Shown here: positions 16,126 through 23,035 of the stretch, one piece after another
Layout: every line of letters starts with the position of its first letter
Numbering within the stretch: the stretch's first letter is position 1
Assembly: GCA_964405235.1 (NCBI GenBank)
Contig: CAYONG010000181.1
Location: forward strand, 1-30,467
Origin: WS-11 sp964405235
Lineage (GTDB): Bacteria > Eisenbacteria > RBG-16-71-46
Direction of reading: 5' to 3'
DNA: 30,467 nucleotides
The notes under the pieces: generated by a model
What the model saw: the letters and a program-made list of their open reading frames with translations, nothing else
Database searches by the model: none
What the model was told of the DNA's origin: nothing
Made by a program: the position numbers and the translations under genes

Positions 16126-16364
16126 ACCTAGAGGTCAACGGGCGGCGGGTCAACCGGTTGCGACACGGGTCGACGTCCGACGCACCGCCCTTTACCGAGG
16201 GAAAAGATCTCCTCAAGCCGGGGGGCCGAGGTTCCGATATCACCGGATGAAACGCCGGTGGCCCATTCAACCGATGGACGGTGCGTCGGTTGCCGGGAAA
16301 GCCGGGAACCCGAGCGGTCGGCGGGGACGGTGACATCAGGCGAACGCCATCAGGGAGTGAACGC
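16126..16364 (+). other. Leader/promoter region of the pilMNOPQ operon with several hairpins
   Basis: A 239-base gap with unusual secondary-structure potential. CACCGG (16241-16246) pairs with CCGGTG (16255-16260), extended by GGGC (16223-16226) with GCCC (16261-16264) across a one-sided internal loop. CAACCGA (16268-16274) pairs with TCGGTTG (16286-16292). CATCAGG is directly repeated at 16334 and 16349. The ribosome site AGGGAG is near 16352-16358. It could be a structured mRNA leader. I could not match it to a GEMM or another known riboswitch core. Confidence 0.4.
16279..16294 (+). promoter_or_regulatory. Weak sigma54-like motif before pilM
   Basis: CGGTGCGTCGGTTGCC has GG (16280-16281) and GC (16292-16293) in the right 12-base register, with CG and TTGC retained but CA lost. 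It lies about 71 bases before the pilM ATG. It overlaps one of the leader hairpins, so the two readings compete. Confidence 0.35.
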
Positions 16365-17420
16365 ATGCTCTTCGGGAAGAAGCAGTCCCTCGTGGGCCTG
16401 GACATCGGCAGCCACGCGGTCAAGGTGGTCGAGCTCGAAGCCCTGCCCAATCGTGGCCATCGCCTGGTGAACTGGGGGATATCCGCCCCGCTGGCGGAAG
16501 CCATCGTCGACGGTGAGGTGATGGACCGTCAGCTCGTGATCGACGCGATCGCCAACCTGTTCGAGTCGCGCGCGATCAAGTCGCGCAGCGTCGTCGCCGC
16601 GGTGAGCGGCCGCGCGGTGATCGTCAAAAAGATCACAATGAACCGACTCTCCAGCGAGGACGCGCAGCAGGCCGTCTACTGGGAGGCCGAGCAGCATGTG
16701 CCCTACGACATCAACGACGTCTCCCTCGACTTCGAGATCCTGGGACCCGCGCCGACCGACCCGAAGCAGATGCAGGTGCTGCTGGTGGCGGCGAAGAAGG
16801 ACATGGTGATGTCGTTCGGCGATCTGATCCGCGAGGCTGGGCTGCAGCCGCTGATCGTGGACGTCGACTCCTTCGCTGCGCAGAACGCGCTCGAGGCCAA
16901 CTACGACTTCTCGCCCGAGGAGGTCGTCGCCGTTCTCAACGTGGGCGCCGAGATCACCAACATCAACATCGTGCAGGGGGGTGTGCCCTACTTCACCAAG
17001 GACCTCCAGGTGGGCGGGCACAGCTTCATCGAGGCGACACAGCGGAAGTTCAACCTGAGCCAGTCCGAGGCGGCCGCCGCCGTGCGCGGGGAGTCCAGCA
17101 CCGCATTGGAGATCGCCCCGGTCATCGAGCAGGCCTGTGAAGGCCTGGCGACTGCCCTCGAGCGGGCACAGGCCTACCTGCGCACCGCCGGCGAGGCCGG
17201 CGCCGTGTCGCGCGTCATGCTTTGTGGCGGCAGCGCCCTGACGCCGGGGCTGCCGGAGTTCCTCAACAGACGCTTCGGCGTTCCCGCTGAGATCGCCAAC
17301 CCGCTGGCCCGCGTGAGCTACGACCCGGAACTGTTCGCCGGGCATGACGTCATGAAGGTGGCGCCCTTCCTGACGGTCGGTCTGGGCCTCGCCTTGCGCC
17401 GCCTGGGAGACAAGAAATGA
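16365..17420 (+). CDS. pilM: Type IV pilus assembly protein PilM
   Basis: 351-residue actin-like (FtsA fold) cytoplasmic protein that binds the N-terminus of PilN and links the alignment complex to the motors. ATG 16365 follows AGGGAG; the frame runs further back but without PilM-like residues. Phosphate-1 motif LDIGSHAVKVVELE is near the start. Further actin-fold segments are AVVSGRAVIVKKITMNRL, AVLNVGAEITNINIVQGG and VMLCGGSALTPGLPEFL. Length and motifs are typical. The stop overlaps the pilN ATG (ATGA). Confidence 0.96.
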   Translation: MLFGKKQSLVGLDIGSHAVKVVELEALPNRGHRLVNWGISAPLAEAIVDGEVMDRQLVIDAIANLFESRAIKSRSVVAAVSGRAVIVKKITMNRLSSEDAQQAVYWEAEQHVPYDINDVSLDFEILGPAPTDPKQMQVLLVAAKKDMVMSFGDLIREAGLQPLIVDVDSFAAQNALEANYDFSPEEVVAVLNVGAEITNINIVQGGVPYFTKDLQVGGHSFIEATQRKFNLSQSEAAAAVRGESSTALEIAPVIEQACEGLATALERAQAYLRTAGEAGAVSRVMLCGGSALTPGLPEFLNRRFGVPAEIANPLARVSYDPELFAGHDVMKVAPFLTVGLGLALRRLGDKK

Positions 17421-17986
17421 TCCGCATCAATCTGCTCCCGCGCGAGGAAAAGGCACAGCGCAGGGCCGCGATCGAGTTCAAGGCCGGCGAGATGGTTCTC
17501 CCGTTGGGAGTCCTGATCGCCTCGGTGCTCGTGATCGCGGGCACCGCGCTCTCACAACATTCCCGGGGCGCATCCCTGCAGACCTCGATCTCGGAGATGG
17601 ACGCGCAGTCACGCGCCCTGGCGCCTCAGATCGAGCGTGTCAATCGCCTCGCGCAGGAGCGGGCGGAGCTCGATCTGCGGCTCGGCATTATCAACAAGCT
17701 CGAAAAGGGACGCACGCAGAGTGTGCGAATCATGGACGAACTGGCACGGTGCGTTCCCGACCACCTCTGGATGACGCTGGCTCAGCAGGATGCCGGGTCC
17801 CAGCTCAATCTGGAGGGGGTCACTTATTCCAATCTGGTCGTTTCCGACTTCATGTCCCGGCTCGAGCGCTCACCGCTGTTCGCGAGCGTCGAGCTGGGCG
17901 TGGCCGAGACCGGCCTGATCATCGACCGCGACGTCGTGAAGTTCCGGATCACCTGCCAGGTGACGCCAGACGAGTCGGCGAACTAG
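17417..17986 (+). CDS. pilN: Type IV pilus assembly protein PilN
   Basis: 189-residue bitopic inner-membrane protein. It begins MIRINLLPREEK, the conserved cytoplasmic tail that docks into PilM. One helix (VLPLGVLIASVLVIAGTAL) is followed by a periplasmic coiled coil (SEMDAQSRALAPQIERVNRL). A ferredoxin-like fold then pairs with PilO (LNLEGVTYSNLVVSDFMSRL). It starts inside the pilM stop codon and lies nine bases before pilO. Confidence 0.95.
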   Translation: MIRINLLPREEKAQRRAAIEFKAGEMVLPLGVLIASVLVIAGTALSQHSRGASLQTSISEMDAQSRALAPQIERVNRLAQERAELDLRLGIINKLEKGRTQSVRIMDELARCVPDHLWMTLAQQDAGSQLNLEGVTYSNLVVSDFMSRLERSPLFASVELGVAETGLIIDRDVVKFRITCQVTPDESAN

Positions 17987-17995
17987 GGGGGAGAG

Positions 17996-18643
17996 ATGGC
18001 GGGCCTGGACCTGAAGAATCAGACGGTTCTGAAGATCATCCTCAGCGTCGTGCTGGCGGTATTCGTCCTGGGGGTATTCTTCTTCACCCATTTCCTGCCG
18101 TTCGGCTACCCGAACGGACAGGACCGCCTGGTCGCGCTCAAGGCCGAGTACGAGAAGAAGTCGACCGAGCTGGCGCGTGCGCGCGCCGCGGTCGCCGATC
18201 TTCCGCGGTTCGAGGCGGAGTACGAGCTGCTGCACGAGCGCTGGGCGATGGCGGCGGAACTGCTCCCGACCGAGCGTCAGCTGGCGGTGCTGCTGCGCAA
18301 GATCAGCCTTGCCGGGCAGCAGACCGGCGTCTCGTTCGTCATGTTCAAGCCCGGGGGGATACGGGCGGAAACCTACTACACCGCCATGCCGATCGACATC
18401 GTGGTGTTCGGCGGCTACCACCAGGTCGGATCCTTCCTGGCCGAGTTGGCAAATCTCAAGAGGATCGTGACGGTGTCGAACATGCGGCTCACGACCAACA
18501 CCAAGGGCGACGGGCTCGCGTCGACCTCGGCATCGATAACCGCGTCGGCGTTCAGCCTCAATGCCAACCCGGCTCCGGCACCGGGGCCCGCCAGTGCCCC
18601 TGCCGCCAAGGAGGAACCCGCCGATGTTCCAAAGCAATCGTAA
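17996..18643 (+). CDS. pilO: Type IV pilus assembly protein PilO
   Basis: 215-residue bitopic protein that forms a heterodimer with PilN and connects to PilP. ATG 17996 follows AGGGGGGAGAG. A short cytoplasmic tail precedes a helix (ILSVVLAVFVLGVFFFTHF). A periplasmic coiled coil (LVALKAEYEKKSTELARARA) and the PilO fold follow (LLRKISLAGQQTGVSFVMF, then IVVFGGYHQVGSFLAELANL). The C-terminal tail is Pro/Ala-rich. Its last 20 bases overlap the start of pilP, whose ribosome site lies inside pilO. Confidence 0.94.
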   Translation: MAGLDLKNQTVLKIILSVVLAVFVLGVFFFTHFLPFGYPNGQDRLVALKAEYEKKSTELARARAAVADLPRFEAEYELLHERWAMAAELLPTERQLAVLLRKISLAGQQTGVSFVMFKPGGIRAETYYTAMPIDIVVFGGYHQVGSFLAELANLKRIVTVSNMRLTTNTKGDGLASTSASITASAFSLNANPAPAPGPASAPAAKEEPADVPKQS

Positions 18644-19412
18644 CCATCCGCCCGCCGCGCGCGTTCGCGAGGCTCGCGCCCCGAAGGCTCGGGCCCCAGA
18701 GGCTCGGGCCCCAGAAGCTCGGGCCCCAGAAGCTCGGGCAATGGTCGGGGTGATCGCCGCCGGCCTCCTCCTGGGCGGCGTGGCGACTGTGATGCTGCGC
18801 ACCGCGGGAGAGTGGATCGAGCCGGACATCGCGGACGCGGAAGCGTCGGCGACCGAGGCCGCCGCGGGCGCCAAGGTCAAGGCAACAACGAAGCCGGCGG
18901 GTACCGCAACGGCGTCCAGGCCCGCGGCCGTGCCGGTGGGGTCCGTCGCCGCCCGGCTGGGTTCACCGCGGGCAGGTTCACCGCCGGCGGCTTCCGGCGC
19001 GGGCCGCGCCCCGGGCAAGACGGGGGTCGCGACGGCAGGGGCCGTGGTGCAGCCCCCGGCGCATCTGGATGACCAGGTCGCCTACCAGTACAACGCGTTG
19101 GGCCGGCGGGATCCCTTCCAATCGCTACTCAACGGCGAGTACGTCGGCTCCGACGGGGGCAGCGGTGCTCCGCCGGACGTGGGCGGGCTCAAGGTGGTCG
19201 GCATCGTGTGGGGTGACGCCGACCAGTTCGCACTGGTCGAGGACGCCCGAGGCGACAGCCACATCCTGAGGCGCGGCGACAAGGTGATGAATGGATTCGT
19301 CGAAGTGCTCAAGCGTGACGCGATGATCGTGAATCTGACACTCGACGGACAATCCCAGTCGGTCCGGGTGCCTCTGACGCGGAAGGGGGACAAAACGAAT
19401 GCGAATCGGTAA
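18624..19412 (+). CDS. pilP: Type IV pilus alignment protein PilP, membrane-anchored variant
   Basis: 262 residues from ATG 18624, chosen for the AAGGAGG at 18608-18614. PilP normally is a periplasmic lipoprotein that joins PilNO to the N-domain of PilQ. Here there is no lipobox and no cysteine near the N-terminus. A 39-residue Arg/Ala/Pro-rich cytoplasmic tail with five-residue repeats precedes a membrane helix (about 40-59, MVGVIAAGLLLGGVATVML). A long Ala/Gly/Pro linker (about 65-150) leads to the conserved homology-region beta-domain. That domain starts YNALGRRDPFQSLL and continues LKVVGIVWGDADQFALVED and HILRRGDKVMNGFVEVL. It overlaps pilQ by 14 bases. Confidence 0.88.
   Translation: MFQSNRNHPPAARVREARAPKARAPEARAPEARAPEARAMVGVIAAGLLLGGVATVMLRTAGEWIEPDIADAEASATEAAAGAKVKATTKPAGTATASRPAAVPVGSVAARLGSPRAGSPPAASGAGRAPGKTGVATAGAVVQPPAHLDDQVAYQYNALGRRDPFQSLLNGEYVGSDGGSGAPPDVGGLKVVGIVWGDADQFALVEDARGDSHILRRGDKVMNGFVEVLKRDAMIVNLTLDGQSQSVRVPLTRKGDKTNANR
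18672..18740 (+). repeat. 15-bp tandem repeat in the pilP N-terminal coding region
   Basis: Four full units (18672-18686, 18687-18701, 18702-18716, 18717-18731) plus a partial one, with consensus GCTCGGGCCCCAGAR. Units 3 and 4 are identical and unit 2 differs in one base. They encode repeats of ARAPE just before the membrane helix. A change in copy number would keep the reading frame because 15 is a multiple of three. Confidence 0.9.
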
Positions 19413-20748
19413 GGCCTTTATGGGCCTCATTCTGGCGCTCGGCGTGTGCCTGGCGTTGCTGCCGGCGCGGCCGGTGGTCGCGCAGGAGTCCACCGCGATG
19501 AAGCAGGTGGGCATGGTGCGGACCGGCGCGGGTACCTTCACGATGGACGTCGAGGGGGCGGACATCCGCACCGTCCTGCGCGCCATCGCCGAGTTCAGCG
19601 GCAGAAACATCGTCCCCGGCAGGGACATCAAGGGCACCGTCAAGGTCTCCCTGCGCAACGTGACGTGGCAGGACGCGCTGCGGACCATCCTGCGCAGCAA
19701 CGGCCTCGACTCCACCGACGAGGGCGGTATCCTGCGCGTCGAAGACGCCGCGAAGTTGAACGCCGAATCGCTCGACCGTGAATCGGCGCGCGCCAAGCAA
19801 CTCGAGCTCCTTCCGCTCGAGACCGCCATCGTCAAGCTCAACTACGCGAACGCGAACGAGCTGAACGCCGCGTTGCAGTCGTCGGTGAGCCGCCGCGGGC
19901 AGATCCAGGTCGACCGGCGTACCAACTCGCTGATCGTCACCGACCTACCCGGCAACGTCGAGACGGTCACCCGGATGGCGCAGGCCCTCGACTCGACCAC
20001 GCCGCAGATCGAGATCACCGCCAAGCTGGTGGACGTGGACACCGAAGCGTTGCGTGGCTTTGGGATCGAGTGGAACATCGCCCCCCAGACCCCGGAGTTC
20101 TGGTCGGGCGCCGCCCTTCCGGGCGGCGGTCCGATCCACAACAACGACAATAGCGTCAACGCGGCCGCTGACCACAGCACGGGCATCGCCAACCCCGCGA
20201 CCCGGCTGACGTTCGGCGTCTTCAAGGACTGGGCGTCGATCGAGGCCCAACTCCAGGTGCTGGAGCAGAACCGTAAGGCCAACATCATCTCGAACCCGCG
20301 CGTGACCACGGTGGACAACCGCGAGGCGAAGATCCTGGTCGGCCAGAAAATCCCGCTCATCGTCCAGGACGTGGCGGGCAACCCGGTCTCGCAGCTCCAG
20401 ACCATCGGCATCCAGCTCAAGGTCACGCCGCACCTGACGTCGGACAGGAAGATCGTCATGGACCTGCACCCCGAGGTCAGTGACCTCTCGACACAGAGCA
20501 CGGTGCAGGGCGGCGTCATCATCAACACCTCCGAAGCGGACACGCGGGTGATGGTGGACGACGGACAGACCGCGGTCATCGGCGGACTGATCCGCACCAA
20601 CGATTCGCACGTGCGTCGCGGCATCCCGCTACTCAAGGACATCCCGCTCCTCGGGGCGCTGTTCCGCTCCGACAACGTGATCAAGCAGAATCGCGAGCTG
20701 ATCATCTTCGTCACCCCGCGGATCATCTCGGACATGGCGAGCAAGTAG
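19399..20748 (+). CDS. pilQ: Type IV pilus secretin PilQ, short form
   Basis: 449-residue outer-membrane secretin through which the pilus exits. ATG 19399 follows a GGAAGGGGGA stretch. Signal peptide: MRIGKAFMGLILALGVCLAL with cleavage after PVVA (about residue 28). An STN/N0 domain (FTMDVEGADIRTVLRAIAEF) and one N1-type domain (IVKLNYANANELNAALQSSV) lead to the secretin barrel. Barrel markers are IISNPRVTTVDNREAKILVG, TAVIGGLIRTNDSHVRRGIP and the end RELIIFVTPRII. AMIN domains, usual at the N-terminus of proteobacterial PilQ, are missing. It ends the pil operon and is followed by a strong hairpin. Confidence 0.95.
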   Translation: MRIGKAFMGLILALGVCLALLPARPVVAQESTAMKQVGMVRTGAGTFTMDVEGADIRTVLRAIAEFSGRNIVPGRDIKGTVKVSLRNVTWQDALRTILRSNGLDSTDEGGILRVEDAAKLNAESLDRESARAKQLELLPLETAIVKLNYANANELNAALQSSVSRRGQIQVDRRTNSLIVTDLPGNVETVTRMAQALDSTTPQIEITAKLVDVDTEALRGFGIEWNIAPQTPEFWSGAALPGGGPIHNNDNSVNAAADHSTGIANPATRLTFGVFKDWASIEAQLQVLEQNRKANIISNPRVTTVDNREAKILVGQKIPLIVQDVAGNPVSQLQTIGIQLKVTPHLTSDRKIVMDLHPEVSDLSTQSTVQGGVIINTSEADTRVMVDDGQTAVIGGLIRTNDSHVRRGIPLLKDIPLLGALFRSDNVIKQNRELIIFVTPRIISDMASK

Positions 20749-20766
20749 TCGCCGTCCCGATCATGT

Positions 20767-20798
20767 GCGGCCGCCGGGGGACTCCTCCCGGCGGCCGC
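20767..20798 (+). terminator. Strong hairpin after pilQ
   Basis: GCGGCCGCCGGG (20767-20778) pairs perfectly with CCCGGCGGCCGC (20787-20798) with an eight-base loop, 19 bases after the pilQ stop. The following CGTGTCATG has no clear U-run. It is probably the end of the pil transcript. Confidence 0.7.
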
Positions 20799-20833
20799 CG
20801 TGTCATGCAGCGACCTTGTGCTAGGCTCGCCTC

Positions 20834-21388
20834 ATGGCTCCCACGCTCGCCCGACCGCTCGCGCTCGTCGGCATGATGGGCGCGGGCAAGACCGCGGTCG
20901 CGCGCGTTCTCGGTGAGCGGCTGGGGGTGGCCGTGGCCGACCTCGACGCCTACATCGAGGCGGCGGAGGGTTGCGGCATCGGCGAGCTGTTTGAGCGTGA
21001 GGGCGAGGCCTACTTCCGCCGGCGCGAGGGCGAGGTGCTCCGTCAGGCGCTTGCGGCCGGCGTGCGGGTGATCGCGTGCGGAGGCGGCGTGGTGCTCGAT
21101 CCCGCTCACCGGGCGCTCTTGCACGGGCATTGCGACGTGGTCTGGCTCGAGGTCTCGGCGGCCGAAGCGGAGCGCCGGATCGCAGGGCTGGGAGGGCGTC
21201 CGCTGCTCGCCGGCGCCCCGCCACGGGACCGACTCGCGGCGCTCCTCGCCGAGCGAGGGCCACTCTATGCCGAGGTCGCCCACCGTCGGATCGACACCGG
21301 CACGCGCACGCCCGAGCAGGTGGCCGATGTCATCCTCGCGGACGATGGTCTCAGGCCCCGACCTGAGGGGCGAAGCGCGGATGGGTGA
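20834..21388 (+). CDS. aroK: Shikimate kinase
   Basis: 184-residue cytoplasmic enzyme that phosphorylates shikimate with ATP in aromatic amino-acid synthesis. Walker A GMMGAGKT is at 13-20, the DLD motif that binds shikimate and magnesium at 37-39, CGGGVV at 82-87, the lid Arg in GRPLL (R122) and the adenine-side Arg in ERGPLY (R141). Length is normal. It stands directly after pilQ, as in proteobacterial pilMNOPQ-aroK-aroB loci, although aroB does not follow here. It overlaps the next gene by eight bases. Confidence 0.93.
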   Translation: MAPTLARPLALVGMMGAGKTAVARVLGERLGVAVADLDAYIEAAEGCGIGELFEREGEAYFRRREGEVLRQALAAGVRVIACGGGVVLDPAHRALLHGHCDVVWLEVSAAEAERRIAGLGGRPLLAGAPPRDRLAALLAERGPLYAEVAHRRIDTGTRTPEQVADVILADDGLRPRPEGRSADG

Positions 21389-22250
21389 GCGGTGCCCGCG
21401 CCGGCGCCCGAGGGGATCCGCGGAATGCGGACGCCCGTACCGCAACCCACTGCGCGCCGCGCTGCGGGCGCTCGCGGCCACGGCGATGGTCGCGATCACG
21501 GGCTGCGCGCCGCTGCGCGTCCCGATCGCCGCAATCGAACCCACCCGGCGGGCCGAGCGCTATGGCGCGGCCCTCGCGCGCCGTGAGGCGCTGGGCAGGG
21601 CGGTGGACGCCCAGGTCCTGTTGTGGGCAGAGGCGCCTGCCGGCACTCGGTTGCCGGGCGCCGAGGGCCGACTCCTGCTCGTCGCGCCCGATGCGTTCCG
21701 CCTGCGCGTGGCGTCCCTGTTCGGTACTGCGCTGGACGTCGGCGCACGCGGCGAGTCGCTCTGCGCATACGTTCCCTCGCGGCGGCGCGGCCTGATGCTC
21801 GATGCGATCCGTGACTCGCTCGGCGTCGGGCGTCCGGGCGGCCTGGCGTTCCGGACGCTCACGGCCACCTGGCGTCCGCCCGATGCCGCATGGTCGAGCG
21901 CCGCCTGGGACGACACCCTGATGCGCCTCTGGTGGCTCGAGGATGGGGACACGCTCGCGGTCGCGGTCGGGAGCGCCGGGCTCCCGGCGTGGGCCTCGTT
22001 CACGCGCCCAGACGGCGCCGGCCTCCGGGTGGAGTACCGGGGCTGGGATCTGGGGCATGGCGTGGCCTGGCCCGCGCGGTTCGCGATCGAGGACCGGGAG
22101 GGCGCCTTCCGCCTCTCCTGCAAGGTGGCGCGTGTGCGGTTCCCCGCGCGTGCCGATTCGCTCCGTCTCGCGGTGCCGATCCCGACTGGTGCCGTGCAGA
22201 TGACCCTCGCCGAGCTGCGGCGCGTGCTCGAGCGGCTGGGGACACTGTGA
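21381..22250 (+). CDS. Outer-membrane lipoprotein, LolB/DUF4292-like
   Basis: 289 residues from ATG 21381. A basic N-terminus and hydrophobic stretch (LRALAATAMVAITGC) end in the lipobox ITGC, so the mature protein should begin with a lipidated cysteine. The body has short beta-strand-rich segments (GRLLLVAPDAFRLRVASLFG, LWWLEDGDTLAVAVGS, GLRVEYRGWDLGHGVAWPAR) that resemble DUF4292 and the LolB half-barrel. LolB-type proteins receive lipoproteins from LolA and insert them in the outer membrane. The next gene looks like LolA, which supports this reading. The assignment rests on fold-like pattern and context, not on a diagnostic motif. Confidence 0.65.
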   Translation: MGERCPRRRPRGSAECGRPYRNPLRAALRALAATAMVAITGCAPLRVPIAAIEPTRRAERYGAALARREALGRAVDAQVLLWAEAPAGTRLPGAEGRLLLVAPDAFRLRVASLFGTALDVGARGESLCAYVPSRRRGLMLDAIRDSLGVGRPGGLAFRTLTATWRPPDAAWSSAAWDDTLMRLWWLEDGDTLAVAVGSAGLPAWASFTRPDGAGLRVEYRGWDLGHGVAWPARFAIEDREGAFRLSCKVARVRFPARADSLRLAVPIPTGAVQMTLAELRRVLERLGTL

Positions 22251-22915
22251 GCGCGCCGGAGCCCGCGCGCTGCGCGACCGTCGCCGCGGGGCCGATGCTC
22301 GCCATCATCCTCGCGCTCGTCCTCCCACTCGGGCTGCGCGGGGACGTCGCCCCCGCGGCCGGTGTTCTGGCCGCCACCCGGACGCTGGTGGCCAGGCTTT
22401 CGGCCGCGGGTCGCGGCGAGGCGGCGTTCACCGTGACGCTGACGGATCCCATGGGCGGACCGGACCGGGTCCAGCGCGGGCGCCTCGCGCTCGAGCCGCC
22501 CGATCGCGTGCGCCTGGATTTCCCCGCCACCGGCGAGCGGATCGCGCTGCGCGGCGACGGCGGCGAGTGGATCCAGCCGCAGGCGCGCCAGATGGTGCGG
22601 CTCGCCCCCGAGCAGGCGGGGATGGCCTCCTGGCTGTGGGAGGTACTCCTCAAAGGCGGCGCGGCCGGGTTCAGCGAGCGTGCGACCGGGCCCCGGCGTT
22701 TCGCCCTCACGCCGCGTGATCGCGACGCCGGACTGCCTGAAGGCATCACCGTCGTCCTCGATCCGCGCGGGCTCCCGACGCAGATCGAGTTCGCGCAGGA
22801 GGGCGGCGCCGGCGCCCGTTATCGATTCCAGTCCTGGCGTTTTGCGCGACAACGTGGGGCTGGGGGCTTCACCCTGACGGCCCCGCGAGGCCATGCCATC
22901 GTGGACTTGCCGTGA
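22247..22915 (+). CDS. LolA-like periplasmic lipoprotein carrier
   Basis: 222 residues from GTG 22247, overlapping the previous TGA. A signal-like segment (MLAIILALVLPLGLRG) would send it to the periplasm. The body follows the LolA pattern: an early helix (LAATRTLVARLSAAGRGEAA), a strand FTVTLTDPMGG, then GRLALEPPDRVRLDFPATGE. These are followed by a Gln/Ala-rich lid region and strands LPEGITVVLDPRGLPTQIEF and RGAGGFTLTAP. LolA ferries lipoproteins across the periplasm. Adjacent LolB-like and LolA-like genes would form a complete delivery pair; the LolCDE releasing transporter is not here. Confidence 0.68.
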   Translation: MSAPEPARCATVAAGPMLAIILALVLPLGLRGDVAPAAGVLAATRTLVARLSAAGRGEAAFTVTLTDPMGGPDRVQRGRLALEPPDRVRLDFPATGERIALRGDGGEWIQPQARQMVRLAPEQAGMASWLWEVLLKGGAAGFSERATGPRRFALTPRDRDAGLPEGITVVLDPRGLPTQIEFAQEGGAGARYRFQSWRFARQRGAGGFTLTAPRGHAIVDLP

Positions 22916-22994
22916 GCGCTAAACCGGTTCGCGCCGCATCTGATAGCATCGCCCCAAGTCGTTCTGCGCGAACGAGAAACGGCATCCGGACCGC

Positions 22995-23024
22995 TTGACA
23001 CCCCGGTCCGCAGTAAGCGAGACT
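22995..23024 (+). promoter_or_regulatory. Possible sigma70 -35 element upstream of rsmD
   Basis: A perfect TTGACA at 22995-23000 lies 36 bases before the rsmD start. The best -10 at 18-base spacing is GAGACT (23019-23024), only 3 of 6, so the promoter is weak or mis-called. Confidence 0.3.
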
Positions 23025-23035
23025 GTCGCATTCCC

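Noticed and set aside
16147..16162. Second sigma54-like motif before pilM
   Set aside because: GG and TTGC are in register, but CACG and both end bases are wrong. CGGTTGC is frequent in this GC-rich DNA, and the site at 16279 fits better.
16200..16364. GEMM-type cyclic-dinucleotide riboswitch before pilM
   Set aside because: Partial look-alikes (AAGCC, GGGAAAGCC) exist, but the conserved core and its tetraloop-receptor pairing could not be laid out.
18672..18740. CRISPR array
   Set aside because: The short repeats have no spacers, keep the reading frame and encode ARAPE units; there are no cas genes. The same holds for the 24-bp units at 26838-26933.
22975..23000. Sigma54 motif before rsmD
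   Set aside because: GG and GC have the right distance (GGCATCCGGACCGC), but the -12 element lacks TT, and the region better fits a weak sigma70 -35.
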